Shown: positions 34,240 to 43,770 of the stretch, piece after piece | How positions within the stretch are numbered: the stretch's first letter is position 1 | Layout of the letters: each line of letters begins with the position of its first letter | Assembly: GCA_031841125.1 (NCBI GenBank) | Contig: CM063114.1 | Coordinates: 30,449,266-30,513,265 of the forward strand | Direction: 5' to 3' | Source: Acanthococcus lagerstroemiae | Lineage: Eukaryota; Arthropoda; Insecta; Hemiptera; Eriococcidae | DNA: 64,000 nucleotides | Translations under genes and position numbers: made by a program | Notes under the pieces: generated by a model | What the model saw: only the letters and a program-made list of their open reading frames with translations | The model's database searches: none | What the model was told of the DNA's origin: nothing

Positions 34240-35404
34240 AACAAAGCTGAAAAATTAAAAAATTTGTATTTCAACAGTCAACACTTGGCCAATGAAAGTC
34301 ATCTGTATAAGTTCGAAAACGCTCTTGATAAATTCGATATTGTTGAAATTTCGGTAGCTAAAAGGTCAGACGAAAATTTGTTCAAAAGACTTAACGGTAA
34401 CGTTTTTGGTTTTTATGGTTCCACTCGACAAGGGGGCTGGTTTCTGTCAGGAGGTATTTGGTACCTCGCATACTCGGGTTTCAGGGGTTTACGGAAAGAA
34501 TTGCGGTTGTGAGGTTCGGGTGGGGATGAGGCAAAATCTTTAAAATTACTCAGGTCTATGCTCCTACAAGGGTAGCGCCGTAGCCAGAGATTTCGGAATT
34601 CTATTAGTTGTTGGAAAGGGTTATAGTAAGAGAGAGAAAGGGAATCTTAACTTGATTTTAGGTGATCGGAATGCAAAGGTGGGAACAGATACGCAACCTT
34701 CAAGTAGTATTGGCGAATTTCCCGTAGGTCTTTCTAACGAAAGTGGAGAGAGATTTGTTCAACTGGGCTTAGAAAACAATCTCAAAATTATAAATACATT
34801 TTTTGATCAACCTGAACACAGAAAATGGACTTGTAAGTCACCAAATGTAATCACAAAAAATGAAATCGATCATTCATTAGTGGACGATTTGAGAGTAGTC
34901 GAAAACTGTGAAATCTTGAACAGATATCAGTTTTTTTCTAACTGTCGCCTAGGGAGATTGACCTTGAATTTTGAAAAAAGTAAAAATTCGAAGTTGAAAA
35001 ATGTCAGCATCCTGTTGTTCAAATCTAAGGAAGCAAATGAGCTGCTAATAACAAAACTAAGTAAGTCAGTCAACTACAATTTAAAAGGAGTGCAAGAAAG
35101 ATAGGACAGGTTGTTGAAAGCTTTGGAAGAAGCTCTGTCCGAAGTGGGCGAGCGCCAAGACGTAGCTACAACCGACAACAAACTGAGTGCAAAAACGAAA
35201 GAGCTTATTGGAAAAAGGTCCAAGCTGAGATCGAAGCCAAACAAAAGTAGGTTAGAAAAAGTTGATTTAGTGGAAGTTGATAAACTCGTGAGGAAAGAAA
35301 TTAAGAAAGATATGCAGAAATATGACTTCGATCTGGCTATAGAGAAACAGTGGAGAAATCCTGGTCGACTAAAAAGGTCAAAAAAGCCCTTTCTAAAGAT
35401 CAAT
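34240..35404 (+). pseudogene. RTE LINE remnant, endonuclease part
   Basis: Frame 34264-34512 carries the N-terminal endonuclease half (FNSQHLANESHLYKFENAL, then DKFDIVEIS). Frame 34652-35104 carries the second half (GDRNAKVG, LKIINTFFDQPEHRKWTCKS, NEIDHSLVDD), followed by the charged linker at 35111-35404. Stops and frame changes break it. GDRNA replaces GDWNA, and the terminal SDH is altered (SNCRLG). Family C sequence interrupts it at about 35405, and it resumes at 36690. Confidence 0.85.
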
Positions 35405-35720
35405 TCTTGCCTTTGGCTCATAAACGAAAAAAGTGTGTCTTTTTGAGCGTTACTTCTGAGAATCGAAATCAAGGCTCTTCATGGTGACGATTCAGTTCAG
35501 TGGTTGACATTTCCATGGAAATTCATTTTTCTTCCAGCCGTGGGTATACTTGAGCGAAAACTGTTACGCTCCCCCCGACACGAAGCCAGTCCGTATGATT
35601 TTCTTCATGGTGACAATTCAGTTCAGGGGTTGACATTTCCGTGGAATTTTCTATTAACAACATGGCTACAGACTGTAGTCGAAAATGTTCTCCTGTGGTT
35701 GCAGATCCGTTTGCGACATG
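35405..35720 (+). repeat. Family C repeat inserted in the RTE remnant
   Basis: Closely similar (estimated above 90% identity by eye) to 53077-53370 over about 285 bp. Order: TTTGGC.CATAAACGAAAAAA, GAATCGAAATCAAGGCTCTT, GTTCAGTGGTTGAC, CCATGGAAATTCATTTT, GTATACTTGAGCGA, CCCCCCGACA, CCAGTCCGTATGATTTTCTT, then CATGGCT.CAGACTGTAGTC. Confidence 0.85.
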
Positions 35721-36689
35721 TTTTCAAGGTGCAAGTGATTTTAAATACTTTTGGTTTGACTTAGTGGTTTTCGGTCGTTTTGGTCAACCTTGGCTAGATA
35801 TAGACATTTTTTCTTTGCGTATATAAGATTCTAGTTGTTTTAGTCAACTTCCTTCCAATTTTTCTTTGTATTATTTCATGCTCTCTCCCCCGTCAAATTA
35901 TATGGTCATGGGTGGGAGTAGTTTCCTTCTGCTTTCATTCTCCTCCTAATGGACCCTACCATAAGTTTTATTTCATTTTGAAATTTCAGATTCTTATGAT
36001 TTGTTATGTGCGCAGAATCCTGTTCTTTTAAGAGGATAGCAATGTTCAAAATATATTCTACTCACGGAGGCTGTTTTTCAAAATAAGTTACGTAGATATC
36101 AAAAATGAAAACTTAGGGAAATTTTTATGACTTTTTCAACTAAGTGTCGTAATTTTTCTTAATATAACAGGACCTAAAAATAATTTTCCTTCCACATTTT
36201 GAAAAGGAGTTGATTGATTTTTCGTCCTTCTCCCTTCCTCTGCCTTCTGTGGTTTTTATGCTCTCGTTTGTGGTTGATAGTATAAATCGGTTCAGACCTA
36301 TTTTTTGTGGAGTGCGGGAAAAGGATTCTCCTTGGTCTTTTAGTTCGGAACCCTTCTCGTTTTACTTCGGACTACGGGTCATTCTCCAGAAACTGAGAAT
36401 ATTAAAGTGGTATTTTTTTTTCTTCAACCCCCTCCCCTCACCACCTAATAATATTTAGTTAATATGTAGTAACGAATATTCAACAAGCTTACAAAGCAAG
36501 AGCATCAAAATTTTAGGAGGGAGACGATTTTTCTCAATTTTAGCCCCCACCCAAAAAAGTCCTGGTTTCGCCTCTGCAAAAAACTATTTTTTCAAAAGAA
36601 AAGCAACTAAATTTCACTCTGATCTCTGGGCACAGCCCACGGAAGAGGGAAGACTCCGTAACATACTCACCCCCTGCCTCCGTACCCAC
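35721..36689. other. No gene recognised
   Basis: Sequence of unknown type between the family C copy and the resumed LINE. It contains pyrimidine-rich tracts and an end-like motif near 36560-36585. Confidence 0.3.
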
Positions 36690-37160
36690 CCTTTTCGGAT
36701 GAAGAATGTTTACCAATAATTCTGAAAGACTAGGTATAACGAATTTTGGAAAAGTTGAAAAGCAAAAAAGTAGCAGGCCCTGATAAAATTGAGAATTATA
36801 ACTTGAAGACTTGAAGGCACTTGCATCATTTCTGGCCTCCCTCTGTAATCAAATTTTAATCTCAAGGAATTACCCTTCATCAGTGGCGTGTTTCGGAAAT
36901 TATTGCACAAAAAAGGGGACAGAGGAAATTTGAATAACTATAGACCGGTTAGCCTGACTTCAAATCTTGCTAAGGTGTTTCTTAAAATTTTAAAAAGTAG
37001 GGTCTATGAGGTTTTGTATTTCAACAACCAATTGAACAGGTTGGATTCCGTCGGGGACTCTCCACTGTCGACCACATTCTGGCGCTGAACTTGTTAATCG
37101 ATAAAGCGAGAGAGTATATTTTTGAAGTACATTTTATGTTTATAGACTACCATAAGGGTT
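36690..37160 (+). pseudogene. RTE LINE remnant, reverse transcriptase part
   Basis: The continuation of the 34240 element: LKSKKVAGPDKIENYNLK, then a broken WRVSEIIAQKRG, then GNLNNYRPVSLTSNLAKVFLK (36888-37088), then LLIDKAREYIFEVHFMFIDY ending at DYHKGS, where the catalytic KAFD would stand. It stops at about 37160 where a foldback repeat begins. Confidence 0.85.
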
Positions 37161-37800
37161 CTACGAATTTCTTATGCGAGAAGCAAAATTTTCTCCGTTT
37201 AGCTGTATCTCAAATAGGTCTTGCGAAAAATGAGCTTTCATTAGGTAGACTAACAGACTAGTCAGAAATGATAATCACCGGAATTTCAAACCGTTTTGCT
37301 TTAGTTGTCTCCAGTCAAGATTTATTCGAATTTTTCCGCCTCCCCCTAGGGAAATTTCGAAAATGTACATTGGTGTGTATTGTATTGCATATTCAGTGTA
37401 TTAAAGGCGTGATCACATTGACGTGTTCATTTTCGTCTACACTCTCGCAAATATTTGAAAAATTTGGTAACGCCTTTAATACCCTGAATATGCAATACAG
37501 CATACACCGATGTGCATTTTCGAAATTTCTCTTTTTTCGAGGGGCACTGTAAAAATGCGAATAACTTTGGCCTGGAGATAGCTAGAGCAAAATGGTTTGA
37601 AATTTTGGTAAGAGGACATCATTTCTGACAAAATGAAGGTAATGAAAAGTTCGAATTTCTTATGCGAGAAGCAACATGTTCTTCGTTTAGCTGTATCTCA
37701 AACAGGTCTTGCGAAAAATTAGCTCTTATTAAGAAGACTGACAGACTAGTCAGAAACGATGTCCTCTCACTAAAATTTCAAACCGTTTGGCTCGGTGGTG
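37158..37800. repeat. Compound repeat: direct unit plus 150-bp foldback
   Basis: A unit D (GAATTTCTTATGCGAGAAGC and on, 37165-37262) is followed by arm A (37261-37410), a 60-bp loop and the reverse complement of A (37471-37629). Then comes a second D (37645-37750) that runs again into the first part of A and stops at about 37800. The A arms pair over GTCAGAAAT, AATTTCAAACC, TTTCGAAAATG and TGCATATTCAG. The organisation is a tandem pair of foldback units, the second truncated. Confidence 0.85.
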
Positions 37801-37829
37801 CGCTTGCTAACCAGGGCTTTGCCCTTACT

Positions 37830-38232
37830 GCCCTGGTGTTAGCTACTGGCCATTTTTGTTTTTGCGGAGTTGAGCCTCAGAACTGCCTTTTTACTCCTCT
37901 CTGCGGATTCGGTCATCATATCCTCTAGCTTCTGCTAACTTCTCGCCACCAGTACCACGGCGTCCGCGTACGTTAAGTGGTTTAATTTCTCGCCGTCGAT
38001 CTGCATCTCCTTCTCGTTCCACTCGAGTTCTCTAACTACCTGTTCTAGCACGCAGTTGAAAATATTTGGGAACAGTGGGTCACCTTGGCGCACTCTTTTT
38101 TGTATTCTAAATTCCTCACCTTCTCAGTCAGGCTTTATACGCGCTGTTGCTCCTTCATACAATGCTCTTAATTCATTTCGGTGGTGCTTCTTGTTTTTTC
38201 ATTGCTTGCCATAGATGTTCGTAGTTTACCGA
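37830..38232 (-). pseudogene. RTE LINE remnant, catalytic palm (part 3)
   Basis: The minus strand gives VNYEHLWQAMKKQE (from 38232 down), then VRQGDPLFPNIFNCVLEQ, then LNHLTYADAVVLVAR and a degraded thumb. The catalytic FADD is changed to YADA. The frame shifts several times. Part 2 lies across the 38233-39388 insertion. Confidence 0.88.
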
Positions 38233-39388
38233 CTGAGATGAAACTTGACTTTCAGATGGGGGGGGGGCGAGAAGAAAAATTTGTCGACAAATATTTTTGT
38301 AAAATTGAAAATTTCCCGATTTTTCAATCAATATATTTTTTTAATTGAGAAAACAAACGTTTTTAGAAAATGAAAAATTCAAATGAACAGTTTCAAAATT
38401 TGCCAACTGTCAAATTACTGGGGGGGGGGTCACTCCCTTCCCATAGTTTCGTGCCTGCAAATGCAGATTTGAACCTTATCCCCTAAGCACTCACATATGC
38501 GCACATGAACATACCCTAGTCTGGGAGAGTAAAAGCTGGAAAGATGTTAAGAATACTTGAGAGGAACACACAACTTAAGATGGTCACTATTTACTCTTGG
38601 TGATATTTTTTTCAGAATTTTCTCTGATTCATCTCCTAAACTGGTTCTAATAAAATCAAAATCAGAAAAAAAAAAAACCTTCAAAGTTTTAGTTTGATCG
38701 GATTAGGGGAACCGTGCCACAACTCTCTTCCGTTCTTATGGGAAAAACACATGGCGTTTTGAGTTTTGTTCCAGATAAAATTTTTCTCCTATAGTCACCG
38801 GGACCAAAGCTCGTAAATCAAGCAATAGAGCATTGCTATCGGATTCAGCTTGTGACTTTGGAAAATAAGTCTTTTGCTTTCAACTTCTAGATTTTAATAA
38901 AATGTTCAACTTTCTCAAATTTTAGGCTCTAGGTCAAACAGAGATTCTAGTAAAAAAGAACAAAACAGAATCGTCATTGGAATTTGAAATTCAGCGTTTA
39001 CTACTGACTTTCAGATTTTCGAAATGTCTTCCAAATTTCAGCTTTGTTTCAACCTTTCAAATAACATTCGATACTCAGCTCTTGTGACCTTCGTTTTGTG
39101 GCTGACTAGTCTCTGAAAGGAGTCCACGGTACTCCATTTTCAGAAACGAAATTCGACTTTCAGTTTGAGGAGGTGGAGAAAAAAATTTTCCGACAAATAT
39201 ATTTTGAGAGCTAACAGTTTGCCGATTTTTTAATCGAAATAATTTTTAATTGAAGATAAAAATAAAAATAAACAAACATTCATAAAAAATGAAAAATTCA
39301 AATAAACAGTTTCAAAATTTGCCGACTGCCGATTTTTTTTTGTTGGGGGGGGGGGGGCATGTGATCACCCCCGGTAGTTTCGTCCATC
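38233..39388. mobile_element. 1156-bp DNA element with 8-bp target duplication
   Basis: TTTACCGA flanks both ends (38225-38232 and 39389-39396). Removing the insert and one copy rejoins the LINE frame from KAFDS to VNYEHLW. Ends: CTGAGATGAAACT, and AGTTTCGTCCATC, whose complement is GATGGACGAAACT. A terminal module of about 220-245 bp occurs at each end in the same orientation (38238-38455 and 39143-39387). It begins with a GAAACTTGACTTTCAG-type sequence and includes CGACAAATAT, TGAAAAATTCAAAT, AACAGTTTCAAAATTTGCC, a G run, and TAGTTTCGT. The middle about 690 bp has no reading frame. The duplication length fits hAT or P superfamilies. Confidence 0.85.
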
Positions 39389-39800
39389 TTTACCGAGTCA
39401 AACGCTTTTTGGAAGTCAATTAGCATGAAGTGGTTTTCGAGATTGTATTCGTTGGCCTTCTCAATTAATTGGTTGGAGAAGTATTTTCTAAACCTAGCCT
39501 GCTCTCTCCCTTGGTTCTCATCTAACTTCCTGTATTTTTGATATGTGGTGAATATTTTGCTCGTGCCTGTAGACGTACTGGTCTGTAATTAGTGATTTGT
39601 TGCCTGCTTCGTTTTTTAATATCAAGATTATCTCGGCTCTCTTCTATTGTATCGGAATGTTTGCTTCCTTTAGAATCTTATTGAAAAGTTGTCAGTGGTT
39701 TTTTTGAGGCTAACAGCCGGAATTTATATTGTTTCGTTGCTAATTTTACCTGGACCAGTGGCTTTGTTGCTTTTTAACTGTTTTATAACTTGTTTCAAGT
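39389..39800 (-). pseudogene. RTE LINE remnant, fingers and first palm motif (part 2)
   Basis: On the minus strand: QVIKQLKSNKATGPGKISNE at the upstream end, a degraded ILKEANIP..EIILILK, then QARFRKYFSNQLIEKANEYN and LIDFQKAFDS. The LIEKANEYN..LIDF.KAFD stretch closely resembles the intact RTE LINE at 11562, so both are the same clade. Confidence 0.88.
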
Positions 39801-40009
39801 GGATAGCGCGTTGGTTTTGGAATCCGGAGGTCCCGCGTGTTCGAGCCCACGTAGCAACTCGCTACATTTCGACCTAGGCCGGTTTTTCGGCAAGTAGAGA
39901 AGAGGGCTAAGACAGCCCTAACAGTCTCCCCGACGTTTGTGAAGTAATGCTCGAAAGGGGCGGATTTCAGGGCTCGGGTTGAGAGCAAAAATGAAAAAGA
40001 GACCTCGGA
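39801..40009 (+). mobile_element. tRNA-derived SINE, copy 1 (5'-truncated)
   Basis: Matches the SINE at 59723: GGATAGCGCGTTGG, AATCCGGAGGT, a weakened B box (TGTTCGAGCCC), GCAACTCGC, GACCTAGGCCGGTTTTTCGG, TGAAGTAAT.CTCG, then GAGAGCAAA and an A-rich tail. TTCAAGT flanks it (39794-39800 and 40010-40016). The A box side is missing. It lies inside the LINE remnant, so it is younger than that LINE. Confidence 0.88.
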
Positions 40010-40600
40010 TTCAAGTATTTCTTGGACTTCATCCTCTTCTTCGTCTCTGACCTTTTCAGCTCTTTTTTCCTGCTGCTTACTATTTTTAATTTTGTATACT
40101 TAGATCTCTTTTAAACCTGGTGAGTATTTCCAATATGTCTTTCCTCTTCGACACCTCTTTTCCTTCCTCGTTTAGCATTTTCAGCATCAGGCTTTTCCCT
40201 GTGCTCAACTATTTTCTTATTTTTCTTGTGGATTTGTTGATATTTGGTATCTCTAGTACCGCCTTTGTATTGTAGTCCCGCCCATCTTTTTTAACCTTTT
40301 CCTTCACTGTTTTTTCTAGCTCCGTTAGCTCTATCCTTTCACTCGAACTTTTCGATTTTTCCCCCTCTCAATTCGTTTCTTACTGTGATTAGTTCTAGTG
40401 TCTTGCTTGTGATTTTGTCCTCTCCGTTTCATTCTTTTCTCACTACTCCTTTCTCCTCCAGGGCCTCTATGATCGCCTTTTCGATAATGTTGTATATTTC
40501 TTGCACTGCATTTTCTTTCTTAAGTCCCTCCTTACTCAGGAATATTGTTATTACTGCTAAAGGGCATGGTTGAGGGAAAGAACTGGAAATGAAGGCAAAG
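40010..40600 (-). pseudogene. RTE LINE remnant, linker before the reverse transcriptase (part 1)
   Basis: The minus strand encodes charged linker pieces: KKENAVQEIYNIIEKAIIEA near 40460-40530, then LMLKMLNEEGKEVSKRKDIL and EILTRFKRDL (40100-40200). This is the usual region between endonuclease and reverse transcriptase. Several stops. The endonuclease itself is not recognisable upstream. Confidence 0.65.
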
Positions 40601-41064
40601 AATGAGCTATGAAGAGCAGATAATGAAGGATATAAAGTGTAAATCCTTCTCATAAATGAAAAGATTACCACAGGAGGGAAAAAAGTGGAAAGACGCAACC
40701 TACTAGTCGAGAGACTAAGGAATATAACGACATGTCCTTTCTATACAGTAACTGCTTTGTTATATGTCAATATCTCTAGAGTTTTTTAATATAGACGGTG
40801 AAATAGAAGCGAGCGATTGGTCTATCAAGGCACTGCCAGAAGCCACACTTCACAGAGTCAGTAGTGTCATGAAATGGTCTTGGTTGTTCGGTACGAATAG
40901 GGAATTTAAAAGAGTTCAACTCCTGTTACAGTTACTTTAATTTCTTAGTTGAGGTTCGTCGCCAAACAACCACTTCTAGCTCGTTATACTTAAGTATGTA
41001 CCATAAATCCGAAAACGCTAAACCAAAATTTTCATCCTTACTTTTTCCGTTGACGAGTGAACGC
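40601..41064. other. No gene recognised
   Basis: Spacer between the LINE remnant and the transporter gene's 3' flank. Confidence 0.3.
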
Positions 41065-41220
41065 GTCGGAGGCAATGATCGACGCTGCCCGCGATGCAGA
41101 TCGGGGTTGCACGGCGAATAAAGAGATGTAAATGGTGGCGTTGTCGCGGGCGATGACCGGGGCTGCCCGCGACGAAGATCGAGATTGCACGGTGATTAAA
41201 AAGACGAAGATGGTCACTTC
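41065..41220. repeat. 78-bp tandem duplication
   Basis: GCTGCCCGCGA occurs at 41084 and 41162, with the surrounding GATCG..GTTGCACGG.GA.TAAA conserved between the two. It is GC-rich compared with its surroundings and lies about 125 bp beyond the transporter stop codon. Confidence 0.8.
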
Positions 41221-41344
41221 GAATACTCTCGTTTATAGTGTTCTCGTTAAACATTGTATCCTTAACGCACTTTCTGAGTACGCATTGAATGAAATAATAT
41301 TTTCGTTCTATTTTCCGCTCAAAATTATTGTTCCAATACAAAAA

Positions 41345-42766
41345 TTATTTATTATAAAATCTAACAATGTCTATGACAGAACCGGTGACACCGCTTACGA
41401 ACAAAAACACAGCAATTGCGATTAGTATAAAATCCTTCAAAATTTTTAAAACAGCCCATGGTTTCTTCCTAGTTGGCCATAGCACTATAACATGCAGAAG
41501 TGGTGGAATACCAATGTCCATCAGTATACCGATGGTACCAGTTAGTGACGCGAACAACTCGAAGTTGGGGATCGCGATTGCCACCATATAAGTAAACAGG
41601 TTCACGAGCATCTTCACTCCGTTTTTGATGATGAATTCGTACCTGCTGTTCGGCGGTACCTTTATGCCGAGATAATTACTCCATATGGCATCGAAGATGA
41701 TATAAAAACTCAGAGTGAAAGAAACACATACCGCTACCGTGTATAACGAGTACACCAGTATCGATAAAAATTGTCCTTTGGGTTTGGGTAGATTCGAGAG
41801 AATATTACCTTGCGTCGTTTCCCCATATTTCAAGTAGCACAGAAGTCCGAATGCAGCGTAGAGGAGGGAGGTGGCCAAAAGGGAAACATTCAGCACTCCA
41901 ACAGACGAGCTGAAAGATTTCGGCTTTGCCATATCATTTTTGATGGGTAAAGTTAACCCGGTCGCAGTCACTGCCGATAACACCATTCCAAAAAACTGAG
42001 GGAAAAAGTAAATATTGTTCACTGGTTTTGGTTGCCCTTTTTCGATTTCAGAACTCGGTGGTATTGGGATCATAAGTATGATGACGATATTGAGTATTGT
42101 AAATACGCTGGTCATTATTGATACTGGAATCAGGAATCGCAGCCTTGAAATCCAGCATAATGCGATTAAAGGAACAACCAGCGCTGTTATAAAACTCTTT
42201 ATGTCTGAGCTGGTATCGTAGTAAGCGTCATATATGTGCTGTACATTCCCAGCCATTATCATGAGATATCCAGCGTTGCCTACAGCGCCATTGAACACGT
42301 AGTTGAAATATAGAATTGACAGGACATAGGGTGCAACCTCATGGATCTTCGTGGATGCGGTTTTGAAGGTATTTTCAACCACGCCTATGTAGGTCAGGTT
42401 CGGCGTTTGCAGCCGTTTGCAGAGCTCGTACTCGACTGCAAGCAGAGTGTGCACGATGTGAATGTAAATAAAGCTCACAGTGAGCATGCCGATGATACCG
42501 ATAACATAGCCTACATTTTTGAATGCATATGGTATGGCCAATATACCAGTACCTACGATGTACTTTGAAAGGTGAAAAAGAGCTCCGTAGTACTGGAGTG
42601 GGTTGTCCTTGTTACCGAAATCGTAAGGATCGTAATCGTGTGATTTGCTGGCTTCACTCTGATTGACATCTTTACAACTGGAAGGCTCATCAACCCCGCT
42701 CTTTTCATTTAAGAAAATCAGCGAAAGCGGAGCGATAGGATTCCGAAACTTCTTCAGGAACACCAT
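41345..42766 (-). CDS. Proton-coupled amino acid transporter-like protein (SLC36/PAT family)
   Basis: A 473-residue membrane protein of the amino acid/auxin permease fold (Aa_trans). The family moves small amino acids with protons across the plasma or lysosomal membrane. A hydrophilic cytosolic N-terminus (1-57) leads into the first helix with the family signature GTGILAIPYAFKNVG (72-86). About 11 membrane segments follow (near 62-82, 87-110, 147-173, 190-207, 210-233, 254-274, 287-311, 333-362, 383-399, 402-430, 443-466). The start is fixed by an in-frame TAA two codons upstream and a good context (A at -3, G at +4). The coding sequence has no intron. The family segment AFEGIG...LPLEN reads AVTATG...LPIKN (265-277), a change at a conserved position that may alter substrate choice. 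It could be a retrocopy-derived paralogue, but the frame is intact and a likely 5' UTR splice acceptor supports a working gene. Confidence 0.93.
   Translation of the reverse strand: MVFLKKFRNPIAPLSLIFLNEKSGVDEPSSCKDVNQSEASKSHDYDPYDFGNKDNPLQYYGALFHLSKYIVGTGILAIPYAFKNVGYVIGIIGMLTVSFIYIHIVHTLLAVEYELCKRLQTPNLTYIGVVENTFKTASTKIHEVAPYVLSILYFNYVFNGAVGNAGYLMIMAGNVQHIYDAYYDTSSDIKSFITALVVPLIALCWISRLRFLIPVSIMTSVFTILNIVIILMIPIPPSSEIEKGQPKPVNNIYFFPQFFGMVLSAVTATGLTLPIKNDMAKPKSFSSSVGVLNVSLLATSLLYAAFGLLCYLKYGETTQGNILSNLPKPKGQFLSILVYSLYTVAVCVSFTLSFYIIFDAIWSNYLGIKVPPNSRYEFIIKNGVKMLVNLFTYMVAIAIPNFELFASLTGTIGILMDIGIPPLLHVIVLWPTRKKPWAVLKILKDFILIAIAVFLFVSGVTGSVIDIVRFYNK
41348..41353 (-). terminator. Candidate polyadenylation signal overlapping the transporter's last codons
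   Basis: AATAAA spans the last two sense codons and is followed directly by the TAA stop. If used, the 3' UTR would be only about 10-25 bases. No clearer signal was seen in the next 200 bases. Confidence 0.35.
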
Positions 42767-42819
42767 GGTTTAAAGATGTTGGTAAACATTCATTTCTTAT
42801 CGTAAGCACGAAGTTGTTT

Positions 42820-42840
42820 CTGAAAGATGAGAAACAAAAT
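42820..42840 (-). other. Probable splice acceptor in the transporter 5' UTR
   Basis: The minus strand reads TTTTGTTTCTCATCTTTCAG then AAAC, a good pyrimidine tract and AG, 53 bases before the ATG. This implies a non-coding first exon further upstream (coordinates above 42840). The donor was not located. Confidence 0.55.
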
Positions 42841-42910
42841 GTGATTAGCCATAGATGTTCTGTACATGAATACTCGTTTACGTGGCTTACATCATATTCA
42901 CCAATCTTAT

Positions 42911-43206
42911 AGGGGAGAGGCAAATGAAAGCATCCTCCGACTAAGATGACGTCTCCTTCTTCCCACGACAAGAAGGCAAAGACACTTTCTAACCATATTT
43001 TTCGATTTTTGGACGTGAAATTTGCAATTTTCTCCCAAATTGCTTCCCTGGAAAAGTGATGATAGGCAAATGTAAGCATCCACCCACTGAGACAACATTC
43101 TCTTCTCCCCGCAGCAGGTAGGCCAAGACCCTTCTTAAGCATATTTTTAGATTTTTGGATGCGACATTTGTAATTTTCAACCATGTTGCCCTCCTGAAAA
43201 AGTGGT
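42911..43206. repeat. Two direct repeats of 146 bp upstream of the transporter
   Basis: AGGCAAATG starts at 42918 and 43064. Shared blocks are AAGCATCC.CC.ACT, CTTCTCCC, CATATTTTT.GATTTTTGGA, TTGCAATTTTC or its variant, and AAAAAGTG. They lie in the probable 5' intron or promoter region. The minus-strand frames of 63-159 codons here come from the repeat. Confidence 0.8.
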
Positions 43207-43220
43207 CGTGCTACGAGCCT

Positions 43221-43770
43221 GAATCTTTGCTAGCCCAAAAATAAAATTTTAGATTTGGAATTATCAGAATTGACTGCACTTGAAAAATGAAACATGTCGG
43301 AATAAGAGTTTTTTTGGTTCTTGATTACGAATATTGCCTCTGATTCCTGCTGCGGGTTTGAATCTTTGCGAACCCAAAAATAAAATTTTAGATTTGGAAT
43401 TATCAGAATTAACTGCACTTGAAAAATGAAACATGTCGGAATAAGAGTTTTTTTGGTTCTTGATTACGAATATTGCCTCTGATTCCTGCTGCGGGTTTGA
43501 ATCTTTGCGAACCCAAAAATAAAATTTTAGATTTGGAATTATCAAAATTGACTGCACTTGAAAAATCAAACAACATGTCGGAATAAGGGTTTTTTGGCTC
43601 TTAATTACGAATATTGCCTCTGATTCCTTATCAGGTCCTGATCTGGACCCGAAAAGTTCGAACCCGAAAAAGGTAAAAATTGCTTGACTTGAAAAATCTA
43701 ACACGATATTGAAATAGGCGTCTTTTTGGTCACTGATTATGGCTATCGAACTATATTTCGGTTTCGGCCT
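43221..43770. repeat. 139-bp tandem repeat, three close copies plus a diverged fourth (satellite B)
   Basis: Copies start at GAATCTTTGC (43221, 43360, 43499). The first two are almost identical. The unit includes CCCAAAAATAAAATTTTAGA, TGCACTTGAAAAATGAAACA, GTCGGAATAAGAG, then TTGATTACGAATATTGCCTC. The fourth (43638-43770) is diverged. The minus 180-codon frame across it is repetitive and not a gene. The GATTACGAATATTGC anchor links it to satellite B. Confidence 0.95.

Noticed and set aside
38238..39387. Long terminal repeats of an LTR retrotransposon
   Set aside because: The direct modules lack TG...CA ends, a primer-binding site and any gag or pol sequence. The 8-bp duplication also argues for a DNA element.
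42705..43184. 159-codon minus frame overlapping the transporter start
   Set aside because: It is in a different frame from the transporter and is built from the 146-bp direct repeats. The transporter has an in-frame stop just before its ATG.
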